From an uncultured bacterium (GTDB lineage: Bacteria; Cyanobacteriota; Vampirovibrionia; Gastranaerophilales; Gastranaerophilaceae), in assembly GCA_900547155.1 (NCBI GenBank), contig URFH01000031.1, forward strand, positions 1 to 31,114: DNA of 31,114 bases, in the 5' to 3' direction. Positions 1 through 8,705 of this stretch are shown piece after piece. Each line of letters begins with the position of its first letter. Position 1 is the stretch's first letter. The notes under the pieces are model-generated. The model was given only the letters and a program-made list of their open reading frames with translations, searched no databases and had not been told where the DNA came from. The position numbers and the translations under genes were made by a program.

Positions 1-556
1 GCTTTTCTATTTTTTTATCAATTAAAGTCAAAAACGATGCAATTTTTTCTTGTTCGGGTAAGGGTGGTATAAAGACATTACATTCTCCAATCTCATTTTT
101 ATTGATTTTCTTTGGAAATGCAACATGCAAAGTTCTTTTCCATAGTTCATGCTGAAATTGTTCTGACGAAATTCGCTGAATCAAAAACTTTGGAGACAAA
201 ATCGCATAATTTGATTTTAATAAAGCCAAACTAACATAATAAGCGTATCTTTCATTTGTATTTATTATTGCAGGGGTTCCAATATCACCAATTCTAGTCA
301 TTAGTATATCATTTATTTCAGGTTTTATTTTGAAATCTTTTTCATAATCCTCTCTTGATATATATTTATTTGTTTTGTCAAGGTTATTAATATTTTCAAC
401 ACTTACAAATTTTATTCCATCATCAATATAATTAGGAGTTTGGTGAGTTCCATCATAAATTTGCACGATATCTTTCAGCCTATAATGTTTCCACTCATCA
501 TTATATCCCTTAAATCGTAGTTTTGGGACGTTTAGAGAATCTTTCTTGCACTCATC
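1..556 (-). CDS. hsdS: Type I restriction specificity subunit HsdS, partial and without a start codon
   Basis: This reverse-strand frame is open from about 613 to the left window edge and was found by translating by hand. It opens with the motif VPKLRFKGYNDEWK, the usual N-terminal conserved segment of HsdS. One target-recognition domain follows, including DILMTRIGDIGTP, and the frame reaches PPLPEQEKIASFLTLIDKK, the hallmark central helix of HsdS proteins. HsdS sets the DNA sequence recognised by a type I restriction-modification complex. No ATG, GTG or TTG lies in frame upstream of the conserved start; the codons before it read C-S-D-E-C-K-K and then run back to a stop near 614. The first internal candidate is a GTG inside the recognition domain. 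A startless hsdS facing away from a recombinase is typical of a silent cassette in an invertible locus. The family call is firm; the silent-cassette role is inference. Confidence 0.82.
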
Positions 557-639
557 GCTGCATTTACCCCTAAGATGATAACTTGAGGTCAGAAAATCTT
601 CTAAATACCTTATTTAATAACTATATGGAGGTATTTATT

Positions 640-1596
640 ATGAAAAATTTAACCAAAAACACTACTTTTGCGATACTCGTACATTTATGGCTAAAAGAAA
701 AACAAACTTTAGTAACCCCGTCAACTTATGCCGGATTTTTGCTTATTGTAGAAAATCATTTGATTCCGTATTTTGGATTACAAAAAATCTGTGATATAAC
801 AGAGTCTAAAATTCAAGAATTTATATTTTATTTATTTTATAATGGGCGGCTGGATAATGCAGGAGGTTTAACTGTTAAAACAATTCGAGATATTATTCTT
901 GTATTAAGGCTTACTTTAAACTTTGCGTATAAATCGAAAGTAATTGAAGCTCTAAACTGGGATTTAATTGAATATCCTAAAGATTTAAAAATAAAAAAGG
1001 TTGTTGCATTGTCAAAAGAGGAAGAACAAAAGCTAATTCAGGCTATATATTTGAACTTAACAAGAAAATCAGTCGGAATATTATTGACTTTATTTACAGG
1101 ATTAAGAATAGGTGAGCTTTGCGGACTTCAGATGTCTGATATTTCTTTGACTGATAAAACAATTTCTGTAAACAAAACTGTTCAGCGAATTTATGATAAA
1201 TCAAAAAAGAAATCTTATATCCACATAGGCTCTCCAAAGACGAGGAGTTCTGAAAGAACAATCCCTGTTCCTTCTTTATTGATGAATATTATCAAAAAAT
1301 TTTATACAGCTAATCCTAATCACTTCTTTTTAACAGGTCGAATAAAACCAACCGAACCGCGTGTTTACAGGCAGTTTTTCTCAAGATTTGTGAAGAAGCA
1401 TAAATTGATACCTGTAAAATTCCACGAACTTCGGCATACATTTGCAATTAGAGCAATAGAAATATCAGATTTTGACATAAAATCCCTGTCTGAAATATTG
1501 GGGCATAAGAATGTTTCGTTCACTCTAAATGTTTACGGCAGAGCAAATCTTCAACAAAAAATCAAGTGCATGAATTTGCTGAATGATTTGTTATAA
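640..1596 (+). CDS. Tyrosine recombinase/integrase, probable hsdS invertase
   Basis: This is a site-specific recombinase of 318 residues. The N-terminal part is a SAM-like DNA-binding core (the TYAGFLLIVENHLIPYFG region). The C-terminal catalytic domain shows the first Arg in FTGLRIGELCGLQ, the HELRHTFA box (H-x-x-R), LGHKNV, and a nucleophilic Tyr in TLNVYGRA. The start at 640 is preferred over 583 because GGAGG lies 8 nt upstream at 627-631 and the residues added by 583 are not family-like. It is divergent from the startless hsdS at 1-556. Recombinases in this position invert hsdS recognition domains in phase-variable type I loci of several phyla, so that is the likely job here. A role as a generic island integrase cannot be excluded, because hsdR and hsdM lie outside the window. 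Confidence 0.88.
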   Translation: MKNLTKNTTFAILVHLWLKEKQTLVTPSTYAGFLLIVENHLIPYFGLQKICDITESKIQEFIFYLFYNGRLDNAGGLTVKTIRDIILVLRLTLNFAYKSKVIEALNWDLIEYPKDLKIKKVVALSKEEEQKLIQAIYLNLTRKSVGILLTLFTGLRIGELCGLQMSDISLTDKTISVNKTVQRIYDKSKKKSYIHIGSPKTRSSERTIPVPSLLMNIIKKFYTANPNHFFLTGRIKPTEPRVYRQFFSRFVKKHKLIPVKFHELRHTFAIRAIEISDFDIKSLSEILGHKNVSFTLNVYGRANLQQKIKCMNLLNDLL

Positions 1597-1666
1597 TGCT
1601 GGATTCATAATAATATAGGCTTTATGTTTGTTATATAATATTCAAGAAAGATTGGATATATTAATA

Positions 1667-4600
1667 ATGGCGAATTTAAAGCAAAGCATTATAGAAAAAC
1701 ATCTTAAAACACATACTGAACAATCAGATGAAGATCGTTCTGCGGTTACTCTACTTCAATCTTTTTTGAGGTCAGATGGGAAAATAAATTCAAACTTTGC
1801 ACATGGAGATAAATGGCCTAATATTGATGGATTTTTTGAATTTGTACCAGAACCATTGTTATCACGTTGTCCAAAACAAAATTTTAGTGTTCAGATAAAA
1901 GGAACTAATAATTATAGCGAAAAAGACGGTATAGTAAAGTATTGTCTAAAAAGCTTAGGTTTCCCTGCATATATTTATGCAAAAGTAACTTTTGATCCTG
2001 GAATTCTTTTTGTTGTACTAAACCCAAATAGCCGAGGTAACGAAAGAGTTTTTTGGAAATATATGTCAACTGATTTCATTAATTCAATTAATTATGATCA
2101 AGACAGTATTACACTTTATTTTACAGAGGAAGAAGAAATTAAAAACACGGATGAGAGTATAAATGAATTCTGCCAAAAACTACTTAATATAGTTGAACAT
2201 CACAGTTTTATAAATCAATTAGATGATATATATTATTCAAAGCAAGACATAGAAAATATTATCAAATCTTGTGATGAAGAAATTTGTGAAAATATTGATA
2301 GGTGGGATAAATATAATGATACCCGCGATAATATTTCCAAAAGGATGCTATGTAGATTACAAGATATATGTAAATCTACTCTCTTGTTAAATTTATTACT
2401 AAAAAAAAGTGAAAAAGTTAATATTAAGTTAGCCTGGGAATATTCTATTCTTAATTCCCAAACAAAATATTTAGGAAATTTTTACAGGGCACTTAAATAC
2501 ATAGGAAATAGAATTCCTAATGACGGGCAATCTGAGCGACTCATGCTTAAGTATTATAATTTTTTATGGCAAATAAGAAAATTTTTATATGAACAATATG
2601 GAATGAAAGTGCTTCATAATCTTGAAAAATTCCCGATTAACATCGATAGTCTAGATCTTCAATATTATGAATTAGTTGCAAAAACTTTTGACACTTCCAT
2701 ACCTAAAGCTGTAAAACTAAGTGCTTCCAGATATTATATTAAAAAGAAAACATTATTTTTTGTAGATGGTGAAAGATATTATGAAATTACATTGCAATTA
2801 GCAGATATATATGCAACCAAATATAACAGAATTACAGCATATACAAAAGAAGATATTTCGACAAATTATTCTATACAAATAGGCTATATTGATAAAATTG
2901 TAAATATATGGAATGTCAATTCCAAAATTAAAATTATTACAAATTGGGAAGTTTCAATAAATCCTAAAAGTTTAAATAAACTTGGCAAAATTTTGCAAAC
3001 TCCAATAAAATTATCTTCTAAACATGGTGAATATACTACTTTAATGAACTTTCTTACAGCAACAGGATTAAATTTACTAGAGTTAATAGATTTACAAGAA
3101 GATAATTATGTTGAAGTAATTAATAAAATATATAATAATGTTAATACGTCTTTATTTAAAAATATTTTGAATATTTTAAGAACTAATTTTTCATATAGTA
3201 CAAATAAAGTTGGACATAATACGATACGGTATCTCTTACTGAACTTAAGAGAAGATCTTTTTGATAACATAATGCCAAATTCATACAATTCAAAAGTTTT
3301 GAAAGATGGTCCATGTATATCTACAAAATGTTTACCATTTGAAAAGAATCCATATATATTTAATTTAGTTGGCACTAAAACTAGCGACAACGATATTGTT
3401 AAGATGATAGATATAACAACTGAAGATAAATTAAATATTGCAAGACCTTATATTACAATTAAAAATGAGATTAATAAAACCGGAGAAATATATTTTGATA
3501 GAAATACTATTGTAAATGATGATGACATAGTGGCATATAATATAGCCCTAGATACTTGGGAAAGGAAAGCGGGTTATAAAATCAATACAGATTCTGACAA
3601 CATTTGTATTGATGCATATGAAAGAAGCACACTCTACATATTACAACAATTGATAGCACATTCACAAGGCGGTATTAAAGGACAAGAAGCATTTAATAAA
3701 AAATATGTCAAAGAAAATTTATCTCAATTTACAGATTTATTGAAAGAAAAAGCAATAAGAGAAATTTTTGTGAATTCTCGTCTATTATTAGTTTATGGGG
3801 CAGCAGGAACTGGCAAAACCACGTTACTAAACTATATTTCAAATATGATGGTAGATCATAAAAAATTATTTCTTACGAAAACGCATACTGCATTGCAAAA
3901 TTTAAAAAGACGTATTGATAATCCAGGGCAAGATGCTGATTTCATAAGTTTTGACAGTTTTACAAAACGCGTACAATTACAAGATTATGACATTATTTTT
4001 GTAGATGAATGTAGCACTATTGATAACAGAAAAATGGAACAGTTTTTTCAAAAAATTAATGAAAATACTTTGTTGGTATTAGCTGGTGATATTCATCAAA
4101 TTGAATCTATTGATTTTGGGAATTGGTTCTTTTATGCAAAAGAAATAATAAATACTGTTGGTGCGAATGTTGAATTGCTCAGCACTTGGAGAACAGATGA
4201 TGAAAATCTTAAATGTTTATGGAACGAAGTAAGATGCCATAATGAATTAATTACAGAAAAACTTGTTATAGATGGTGATTTTAGTGAAACAATTGGGCAA
4301 AATATATTAAATAATTATGAGAAAGATGAAGTAATACTGTGTCTAAATTATGATGGTAAATTTGGCTTAAATAATATGAACAATTATTTCCAAAATGCAA
4401 ATCAAAATGAAGCTATATATTGGCAAGAGTGGAGTTATAAAATAGGCGATCCAATTCTATTTAATGACAGTAGACGTTATTCAATTTTATATAATAATCT
4501 TAAAGGACGAATTGTTGATATAGAAAAGTCAGAAGAAGAAATTATTTTTACTATAGATGTAGACATGATACTAACTGAAAAATTATGTGAAAAAGAAGAT

Positions 4601-4996
4601 ATAGAATTTATTGAAACAATTGATGATAATACTACTCGTATACGCATTAAAGTATGTAAATATGATGGGAATAATACAGAAGAAGATTCTGAATATATGC
4701 ACATGTGTTCGATAATTCCATTCCAATTGGCATATGCCGTTTCTATACATAAAGCACAAGGTTTAGAGTATGATTCGGTAAAAATTATTATACCTAATAG
4801 CAACTCAGAGAAAATAACACATGGAATTTTTTATACAGCTATAACAAGAGCAAAGAAAAAATTGAAAATATATTGGAGTGCAGAAACAATGCAACAAATT
4901 ATAAATAGTTTTAATATAGATAGTTCAACACATAGAAGTTTGGATATCATAAAACAAAAATTATCAATGCACAAACCATCTCCATCTCATAGTTAA
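1667..4996 (+). CDS. DUF4365-like nuclease fused to a superfamily 1 helicase
   Basis: This protein has about 1109 residues. The N-terminus looks like a DUF4365/PD-(D/E)XK nuclease: NIDGFFEF (Asp54) followed by FSVQIKG (Gln76-x-Lys78), the expected D...QxK spacing. A long, unrecognised, Tyr/Asn/Lys-rich middle section follows. The C-terminal third is an SF1 ATPase with Walker A GAAGTGKT at 711-718, Walker B FVDECS around 778-783, a LAGDIHQIES motif III, HKAQGLEYD from about 1028, and the arginine-finger motif YTAITRAKK at about 1056-1064. These motifs resemble RecD/UvrD-type helicases. Processing of invading DNA is a reasonable inference from the nuclease-helicase fusion and the restriction-locus neighbours. 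A start at 1628 adds 13 residues; neither start has a strong ribosome site. Base composition is much more AT-rich than the genes after 5247, which suggests transfer. Confidence 0.8.
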   Translation: MANLKQSIIEKHLKTHTEQSDEDRSAVTLLQSFLRSDGKINSNFAHGDKWPNIDGFFEFVPEPLLSRCPKQNFSVQIKGTNNYSEKDGIVKYCLKSLGFPAYIYAKVTFDPGILFVVLNPNSRGNERVFWKYMSTDFINSINYDQDSITLYFTEEEEIKNTDESINEFCQKLLNIVEHHSFINQLDDIYYSKQDIENIIKSCDEEICENIDRWDKYNDTRDNISKRMLCRLQDICKSTLLLNLLLKKSEKVNIKLAWEYSILNSQTKYLGNFYRALKYIGNRIPNDGQSERLMLKYYNFLWQIRKFLYEQYGMKVLHNLEKFPINIDSLDLQYYELVAKTFDTSIPKAVKLSASRYYIKKKTLFFVDGERYYEITLQLADIYATKYNRITAYTKEDISTNYSIQIGYIDKIVNIWNVNSKIKIITNWEVSINPKSLNKLGKILQTPIKLSSKHGEYTTLMNFLTATGLNLLELIDLQEDNYVEVINKIYNNVNTSLFKNILNILRTNFSYSTNKVGHNTIRYLLLNLREDLFDNIMPNSYNSKVLKDGPCISTKCLPFEKNPYIFNLVGTKTSDNDIVKMIDITTEDKLNIARPYITIKNEINKTGEIYFDRNTIVNDDDIVAYNIALDTWERKAGYKINTDSDNICIDAYERSTLYILQQLIAHSQGGIKGQEAFNKKYVKENLSQFTDLLKEKAIREIFVNSRLLLVYGAAGTGKTTLLNYISNMMVDHKKLFLTKTHTALQNLKRRIDNPGQDADFISFDSFTKRVQLQDYDIIFVDECSTIDNRKMEQFFQKINENTLLVLAGDIHQIESIDFGNWFFYAKEIINTVGANVELLSTWRTDDENLKCLWNEVRCHNELITEKLVIDGDFSETIGQNILNNYEKDEVILCLNYDGKFGLNNMNNYFQNANQNEAIYWQEWSYKIGDPILFNDSRRYSILYNNLKGRIVDIEKSEEEIIFTIDVDMILTEKLCEKEDIEFIETIDDNTTRIRIKVCKYDGNNTEEDSEYMHMCSIIPFQLAYAVSIHKAQGLEYDSVKIIIPNSNSEKITHGIFYTAITRAKKKLKIYWSAETMQQIINSFNIDSSTHRSLDIIKQKLSMHKPSPSHS

Positions 4997-5024
4997 TTAC
5001 ATCTTGTTCTGTATGTTAAATTAC

Positions 5025-5050
5025 ATTTGCTTTGCAAATAGCCGGCACTC
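5025..5050. repeat. Dispersed palindromic repeat, copy 1
   Basis: ATTTGC-TTT-GCAAAT is a perfect 6-3-6 inverted repeat followed by AGCCGGCACT. The same unit with AAA in the loop recurs at 5188-5211. It lies just after the nuclease-helicase gene. The 250-nt spacer between that gene and 5247 holds no credible coding sequence, only these two copies and GC-rich matter. Confidence 0.75.
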
Positions 5051-5187
5051 CGGCACTCTAAGGCTCGTGCCTCACCAAGACTGCCGTTGCGAGTCCCGTC
5101 GTCCGCTTATCTATTTTTTCACGTTTTTATGCCTCTCACACGTATTTCTAAGCAAGCAAGCTTGCAAGAACTACGGTTTACCGGCGA

Positions 5188-5211
5188 TTTGCAAAGCAAA
5201 TAGCCGGCACT
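5188..5211. repeat. Dispersed palindromic repeat, copy 2
   Basis: ATTTGC-AAA-GCAAAT followed by AGCCGGCACT, in the same orientation as the copy at 5025. The pair brackets a spacer that marks the change from AT-rich defence genes to ordinary chromosomal genes. Confidence 0.75.
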
Positions 5212-5246
5212 TTATGGCTCATACATCTTCGCAGCATTAGGAAATC

Positions 5247-5810
5247 TTACTTCCTGACCCATTTCAAATAATTTTTATCCTTTGGAATAGGATTCAAAAA
5301 CCCGTTTTTTATAAAAAATCCGGCATACTTTTTAGGGCTGAATACTGCAATGTCATCAGTTACATGCTTTAAGCCGTCTAAAAGCGCGCTTCCTACTTTT
5401 TTGTATTGCCTTTCTTCTTTATAATAACCAGATGGATAAATATAATTGAAAATTTTTGATAATAAACTTTTTTTAGCAGGAGTTTTAGCTTCAGCACGAA
5501 GTCTTATACTGGTAATTATGTCGTTTTTATCTGTAGTTGTTACCAGGCCCAATACCTTATCAGGATTTATTTTGTGAAAAGAATCAGTTTGAGTTGTTAA
5601 TCCGTAAATGTGACCGGTTTCAAATGAGCGTTTGTCAAAAGCTCTACGGCCGCCAAGCCAGCCAATATCATGATTAATTTCATTAACAGTTTCAATATCT
5701 GCAGGGCGAAATTCCACAAAAGCTGCCTTTTGCGGTTTTAAACCTTTTTCATCGATTTTTAAAACTTGTAAAGGTTTTATATAATTTGCTTTAAATGAGA
5801 TTGAATCCAT
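5247..5810 (-). CDS. Possible GNAT-type acetyltransferase, lineage-specific protein
   Basis: This 187-residue protein is not firmly recognised. It starts MDSISFKANY, an N-terminal F-(K/G)-A motif shared with the small protein at 17759-18088. The second half has features of a GNAT fold: the strand VLGLVTTTD, a KKVGSALLDGL segment where the acetyl-CoA loop would sit, and KYAGFFIKNGFLNPIP, which resembles the family's 'aryl-FY-x-K-x-GF' ending. The start at 5810 is chosen because AGAGGGAAA lies just upstream; an ATG at 5840 would add ten residues with weaker support. It is monocistronic, and its upstream neighbour is the prophage/defence boundary. The acetyltransferase call is tentative. Confidence 0.6.
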   Translation of the reverse strand: MDSISFKANYIKPLQVLKIDEKGLKPQKAAFVEFRPADIETVNEINHDIGWLGGRRAFDKRSFETGHIYGLTTQTDSFHKINPDKVLGLVTTTDKNDIITSIRLRAEAKTPAKKSLLSKIFNYIYPSGYYKEERQYKKVGSALLDGLKHVTDDIAVFSPKKYAGFFIKNGFLNPIPKDKNYLKWVRK

Positions 5811-5876
5811 ATATTTTCCCTCTACCCGTGAAATAGGCATTAAAATACCTACTATTTTACAATAAAAGTTTCAATC

Positions 5877-6500
5877 TTACCATTTATTAATATGTATTCT
5901 GTCCTCAACATTAATTACTTTTTGTACGGGCAATTTAGCGTCTTTTGCAGGATAACCCAATGCTATATAACAGGGCATTGCATAATTTTCAGGATGGTTT
6001 AACATTTTTTGAATATGCTCCGATTCTTCTGTCATCGGGATTCTGGTTACCCCGAAAATGCCCTCTGACGCGGCCGCTAAGAGGATATTTTCAATACAGA
6101 GCCATATTGAAGCAAATTCATTTAACGAACTCAGGCAGGTCGGCTGCATTAGAGGCTCTCTCAATTTAAAAAACGGCAAAATCAAGCATCCGCAATTATA
6201 AAGCATGGAAAACTGTTTCGGCATAGCAATATGATACATTCCCCGCTGGTCGGAATCGGTCATTCCGAAACCGTCTAACATTTTGTCACAGTCTTGAGGG
6301 TTTGTCATATCTTCCAGGTTAAGAATTCTCGAACGTTCTTTTTTGTCGTTTACAATAACAAATTCCCATTCCCGCAAATGGTTGTTTGTCGGGGCTTTCA
6401 GGCCTGCTGATAAAATTCTTTTTATGATTTCCATATCGACGGGTTTGTCTTCAAAGTCACGAATTGTTCTGCGTTTTTCAATTGCTTCATAAAATTCCAT
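5877..6500 (-). CDS. Nitroreductase family FMN oxidoreductase
   Basis: This protein has 207 residues, normal for the family. The N-terminus EAIEKRRTIRDFEDKPVD holds the Arg-rich FMN-phosphate motif of nitroreductases. APTNNHLREWEFVIV is the second conserved flavin segment, and ALGYPAK near the C-terminus matches the usual GYP motif. Such enzymes reduce nitro compounds, quinones or flavins with NAD(P)H in the cytoplasm; the substrate cannot be told from sequence. AAAAGGAGAT precedes the ATG. It lies downstream of a MarR-type regulator on the same strand with a 48-nt gap, which suggests that it may be controlled by that regulator. Confidence 0.9.
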   Translation of the reverse strand: MEFYEAIEKRRTIRDFEDKPVDMEIIKRILSAGLKAPTNNHLREWEFVIVNDKKERSRILNLEDMTNPQDCDKMLDGFGMTDSDQRGMYHIAMPKQFSMLYNCGCLILPFFKLREPLMQPTCLSSLNEFASIWLCIENILLAAASEGIFGVTRIPMTEESEHIQKMLNHPENYAMPCYIALGYPAKDAKLPVQKVINVEDRIHINKW

Positions 6501-6548
6501 AATTTATCTCCTTTTAAGTTCGATTTCTAACCATTATTATAAAAATTT

Positions 6549-6965
6549 TTACGTGTTTTTTAGCATTTTTTCCAGTAACATGTCCAGTTGTTTTGCCTCA
6601 TCATCCGTAAAGTTTTTATACAACATTGTATTTAATTCATCTGCAATTTTTTTGAACACGCTTTCTAATTTGATACTTTTTTGAGTTAAAACTATATAGG
6701 TAATTCTGCTGTCCTCAGCCGATTTTTCACGTTTAACGAGATTTTCTTTTTCGAGCTTGTCAATAAGAACCGTGACGGTTGCTTTGGTCTTGTGAATTTT
6801 ATTTGCAATATCTTTCATTGTTAATTTTTTATGATTATACAAAACATAAAGAATATCGCCATGAGAAGGCACAAGATTGTTAAAGTTATATTCTTTCAGC
6901 TTTTTTGCCAGAAAAGTGTTTCCAACGCTTCTAATTTTAGAGGATAGGGAGAGTGCCTGTTTCAT
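6549..6965 (-). CDS. MarR-family transcriptional regulator
   Basis: This winged-helix regulator has about 138 residues. The core LTMKDIANKIHKTKATVTVLID is the helix-turn-helix, followed by KLEKENLVKREKSAEDSR, the wing with its Asp-Ser-Arg signature. The flanking helices would form the dimer interface. A GTG at 7067 would add 34 residues and overlap the upstream DUF1848 gene, but a consensus promoter (TTGACA, 17 bp, TATAAT) sits inside that extension, ending 9 nt before the ATG at 6965. The shorter form also matches usual family length. With no ribosome-binding site, it would be translated from an almost leaderless message. Nitroreductase is a likely target because it follows directly. Confidence 0.85.
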   Translation of the reverse strand: MKQALSLSSKIRSVGNTFLAKKLKEYNFNNLVPSHGDILYVLYNHKKLTMKDIANKIHKTKATVTVLIDKLEKENLVKREKSAEDSRITYIVLTQKSIKLESVFKKIADELNTMLYKNFTDDEAKQLDMLLEKMLKNT

Positions 6966-6974
6966 ATTATTTGA

Positions 6975-7003
6975 ATTATAGTTAAATATCGAACTATTGT
7001 CAA
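6975..7003 (-). promoter_or_regulatory. Consensus sigma-70 promoter for the MarR gene
   Basis: On the minus strand, TTGACA (6998-7003), a 17-bp spacer and TATAAT (6975-6980) form a perfect consensus. Only 9 nt separate the -10 box from the ATG at 6965, so the transcript leader would be about 0-3 nt. Confidence 0.75.
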
Positions 7004-7011
7004 ATGCCTGT

Positions 7012-7953
7012 TCAAAATAACTTTTGTTGTGTTTCTGTTTTATTACAGATAAAGCTTTTTTGAGCACCTTCTTGCAATTCGTCGGTTTTTCTCAAATCTC
7101 CTAAAAGCATAGGCGAATCCGGATTATGAAATTTATAGTTTTCAAACGCTTTTTTAGGGTTTTTATTTGCGTAGCAGTACTTGCAGCCATTCATGCAGGT
7201 ATCGTATGCGCCGATATCTCTGCTTTCAATGCAGTGGCAGCCGTTTCGCATTCCTTTATGTTTTAAGTTTTTAAATTTCACGCCGTTTGCTTTTCCTAAA
7301 ATTTCCAGTGTCACACATCCCGATTGATGAATGCCGTATTTTGTATAATCTCCGTTTGTTCCGCAGGTTTGAAGGAAAATGTTGTATTTTCCGGCAATTT
7401 CGCCTAAACCCGCAGCGATTGCTGTTTTATTTTCATCTGTAAAAGGTATAATTTCAGGCATGTTCGTTTCTAATTTTTTATACATTTCAACAAAGCTGAA
7501 AATACATCTGTCCACGTAAGGCGCAATTTCTTTTGCCATTTTTTCAAAAGTTTCCAGATGAGTTTGCACTGTATATGTTTCTGTCAAAAGAACGGGGTCA
7601 TATCTCCACGCAAGTCGGTTTTTTCCGACAATATTAGAAAGTTTTTTCAAAGTTTCAATGCTTGTTTCAATAGACGGCACATTCGGTTCAATATCTTTAC
7701 CGTAGGCGGTTATTGTGTAGAAAAAATATGTATTAAATTTTTCTGTAATTTTTGTTATGTCATTGAGTATAGGCGCGTAATTTTTTGAACAAAATATTAC
7801 GCAGTCAACTTTGTCGGGTGCCAGTTCGTAGCGGTTTACTTTGTTGGGGAATAATGGATTTCTTGAATATACGAATCCCTCTTCAAATCTTTTTAACAGC
7901 CATTTTGTAAAATATTGAACAGTGTCAGTTCTGCCGCCTGTATTAATAATCAT
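7012..7953 (-). CDS. DUF1848 family protein
   Basis: This protein has 313 residues, the usual family length. It begins MIINTGGRTDTVQYF and has the family's YSRNPLFP and FCSKNYAP segments. The C-terminal part carries a Cys cluster, TCMNGCKYCYA, typical of metal or Fe-S binding, and an ESRDIGAYDTC lead-in. DUF1848 proteins have no settled function; the CxxxCxYCYA pattern resembles radical-SAM relatives without proving that chemistry. AGGAG lies upstream of the ATG. It is divergent from the TetR gene at 8093, so the 139-nt spacer with the TetR operator may serve both directions. Confidence 0.88.
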   Translation of the reverse strand: MIINTGGRTDTVQYFTKWLLKRFEEGFVYSRNPLFPNKVNRYELAPDKVDCVIFCSKNYAPILNDITKITEKFNTYFFYTITAYGKDIEPNVPSIETSIETLKKLSNIVGKNRLAWRYDPVLLTETYTVQTHLETFEKMAKEIAPYVDRCIFSFVEMYKKLETNMPEIIPFTDENKTAIAAGLGEIAGKYNIFLQTCGTNGDYTKYGIHQSGCVTLEILGKANGVKFKNLKHKGMRNGCHCIESRDIGAYDTCMNGCKYCYANKNPKKAFENYKFHNPDSPMLLGDLRKTDELQEGAQKSFICNKTETQQKLF

Positions 7954-8026
7954 AATTTTAGCTCCTGTAATACTTTATATTACACGCTGTATGGAAAAAA
8001 ATAAACGTGATTTTAATTTTAGATAA

Positions 8027-8055
8027 TTGACCAAAAGTCATTGACTTTAGGTCAA
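8027..8055. promoter_or_regulatory. Inverted-repeat operator for the TetR regulator
   Basis: TTGACCAAAAGTCA, one central T, then TGACTTTAGGTCAA: two 14-bp arms with one mismatch. It overlaps the -35 box of the tetR promoter and lies in the divergent spacer, which fits autoregulation. Confidence 0.75.
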
Positions 8056-8068
8056 TATATTGTATAAT
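8041..8068 (+). promoter_or_regulatory. Promoter of the tetR operon
   Basis: TTGACT (8041-8046), a 16-bp spacer and TATAAT (8063-8068). The -35 box sits inside the operator palindrome. A ribosome site (GAGG) and the ATG at 8093 follow. Confidence 0.72.
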
Positions 8069-8092
8069 GAAAATAAAATGAGGTAAAATTCT

Positions 8093-8695
8093 ATGAACAA
8101 ACGGCAACAATCCGCTGCCCGAACAAAGAAAAAGTTAATAAATGCCGCAAGAACTCTTTTAAAAGAAAAAGGGCTTAGCGCTATAAATGTTGAAGAAATA
8201 ACAAAGACGGCAGGTGTGGCTAAAGGCACATTTTATGTCTATTTTAAGAAGAAAGAGGACATTATTCTTGAATATTCAAGGCTTCCTTTTTTGGAAATTG
8301 CCGAAGAATTAAAAAATATGCAAAACGCCGGTTTGATTGAAAAATTAACCCGATATTTCAATCGTTTTATGGAATGTGTTGAGTTTCACGGGATAAACAT
8401 TTGCAGGGAATGGATAAAAGATGTGATTGACCCGAACAACATAGGAAATGGTCAGGATGGCGGCAAATGGGTTTATGATTTTGAAATGTTGAAAGAAATT
8501 TTGGAAACGGCAGTTAAAAATAACGAACTTAAAAAGGGAGCTCCCGTTGAATTATTAACTCATTTGATAATCAGTCAATTGTACGGAATGATGACCTGCT
8601 GGTGCATGTCGGACGGGAAATTTGAGCCGTTGGATTGGGCAGATGAGTTTTGTAAAATTCAACTTGAAGCAATATTTGAAGATTATTTAATATAA
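8093..8695 (+). CDS. TetR-family transcriptional regulator
   Basis: This 200-residue protein has an N-terminal TetR DNA-binding domain. Its helix-turn-helix lies around residues 33-52 ([20 protein letters not shown], the family signature), and an effector-binding helical domain follows with no recognisable ligand motif. It is the first gene of a tight operon with an acetyltransferase (10-nt gap), a flavodoxin-type reductase (11-nt gap) and a truncated aldo/keto reductase (9-nt gap). The palindrome over its own promoter implies autorepression relieved by a small molecule. It may also control the divergent DUF1848 gene. Confidence 0.93.
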   Translation: MNKRQQSAARTKKKLINAARTLLKEKGLSAINVEEITKTAGVAKGTFYVYFKKKEDIILEYSRLPFLEIAEELKNMQNAGLIEKLTRYFNRFMECVEFHGINICREWIKDVIDPNNIGNGQDGGKWVYDFEMLKEILETAVKNNELKKGAPVELLTHLIISQLYGMMTCWCMSDGKFEPLDWADEFCKIQLEAIFEDYLI

Positions 8696-8705
8696 GGGGC
8701 AAAAT

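Noticed and set aside
5004..5240. Plus-strand open frame in the spacer after the helicase
   Set aside because: It runs through the palindromic repeats, lacks a ribosome site and has Cys/Ser/His-rich composition unlike the neighbours.
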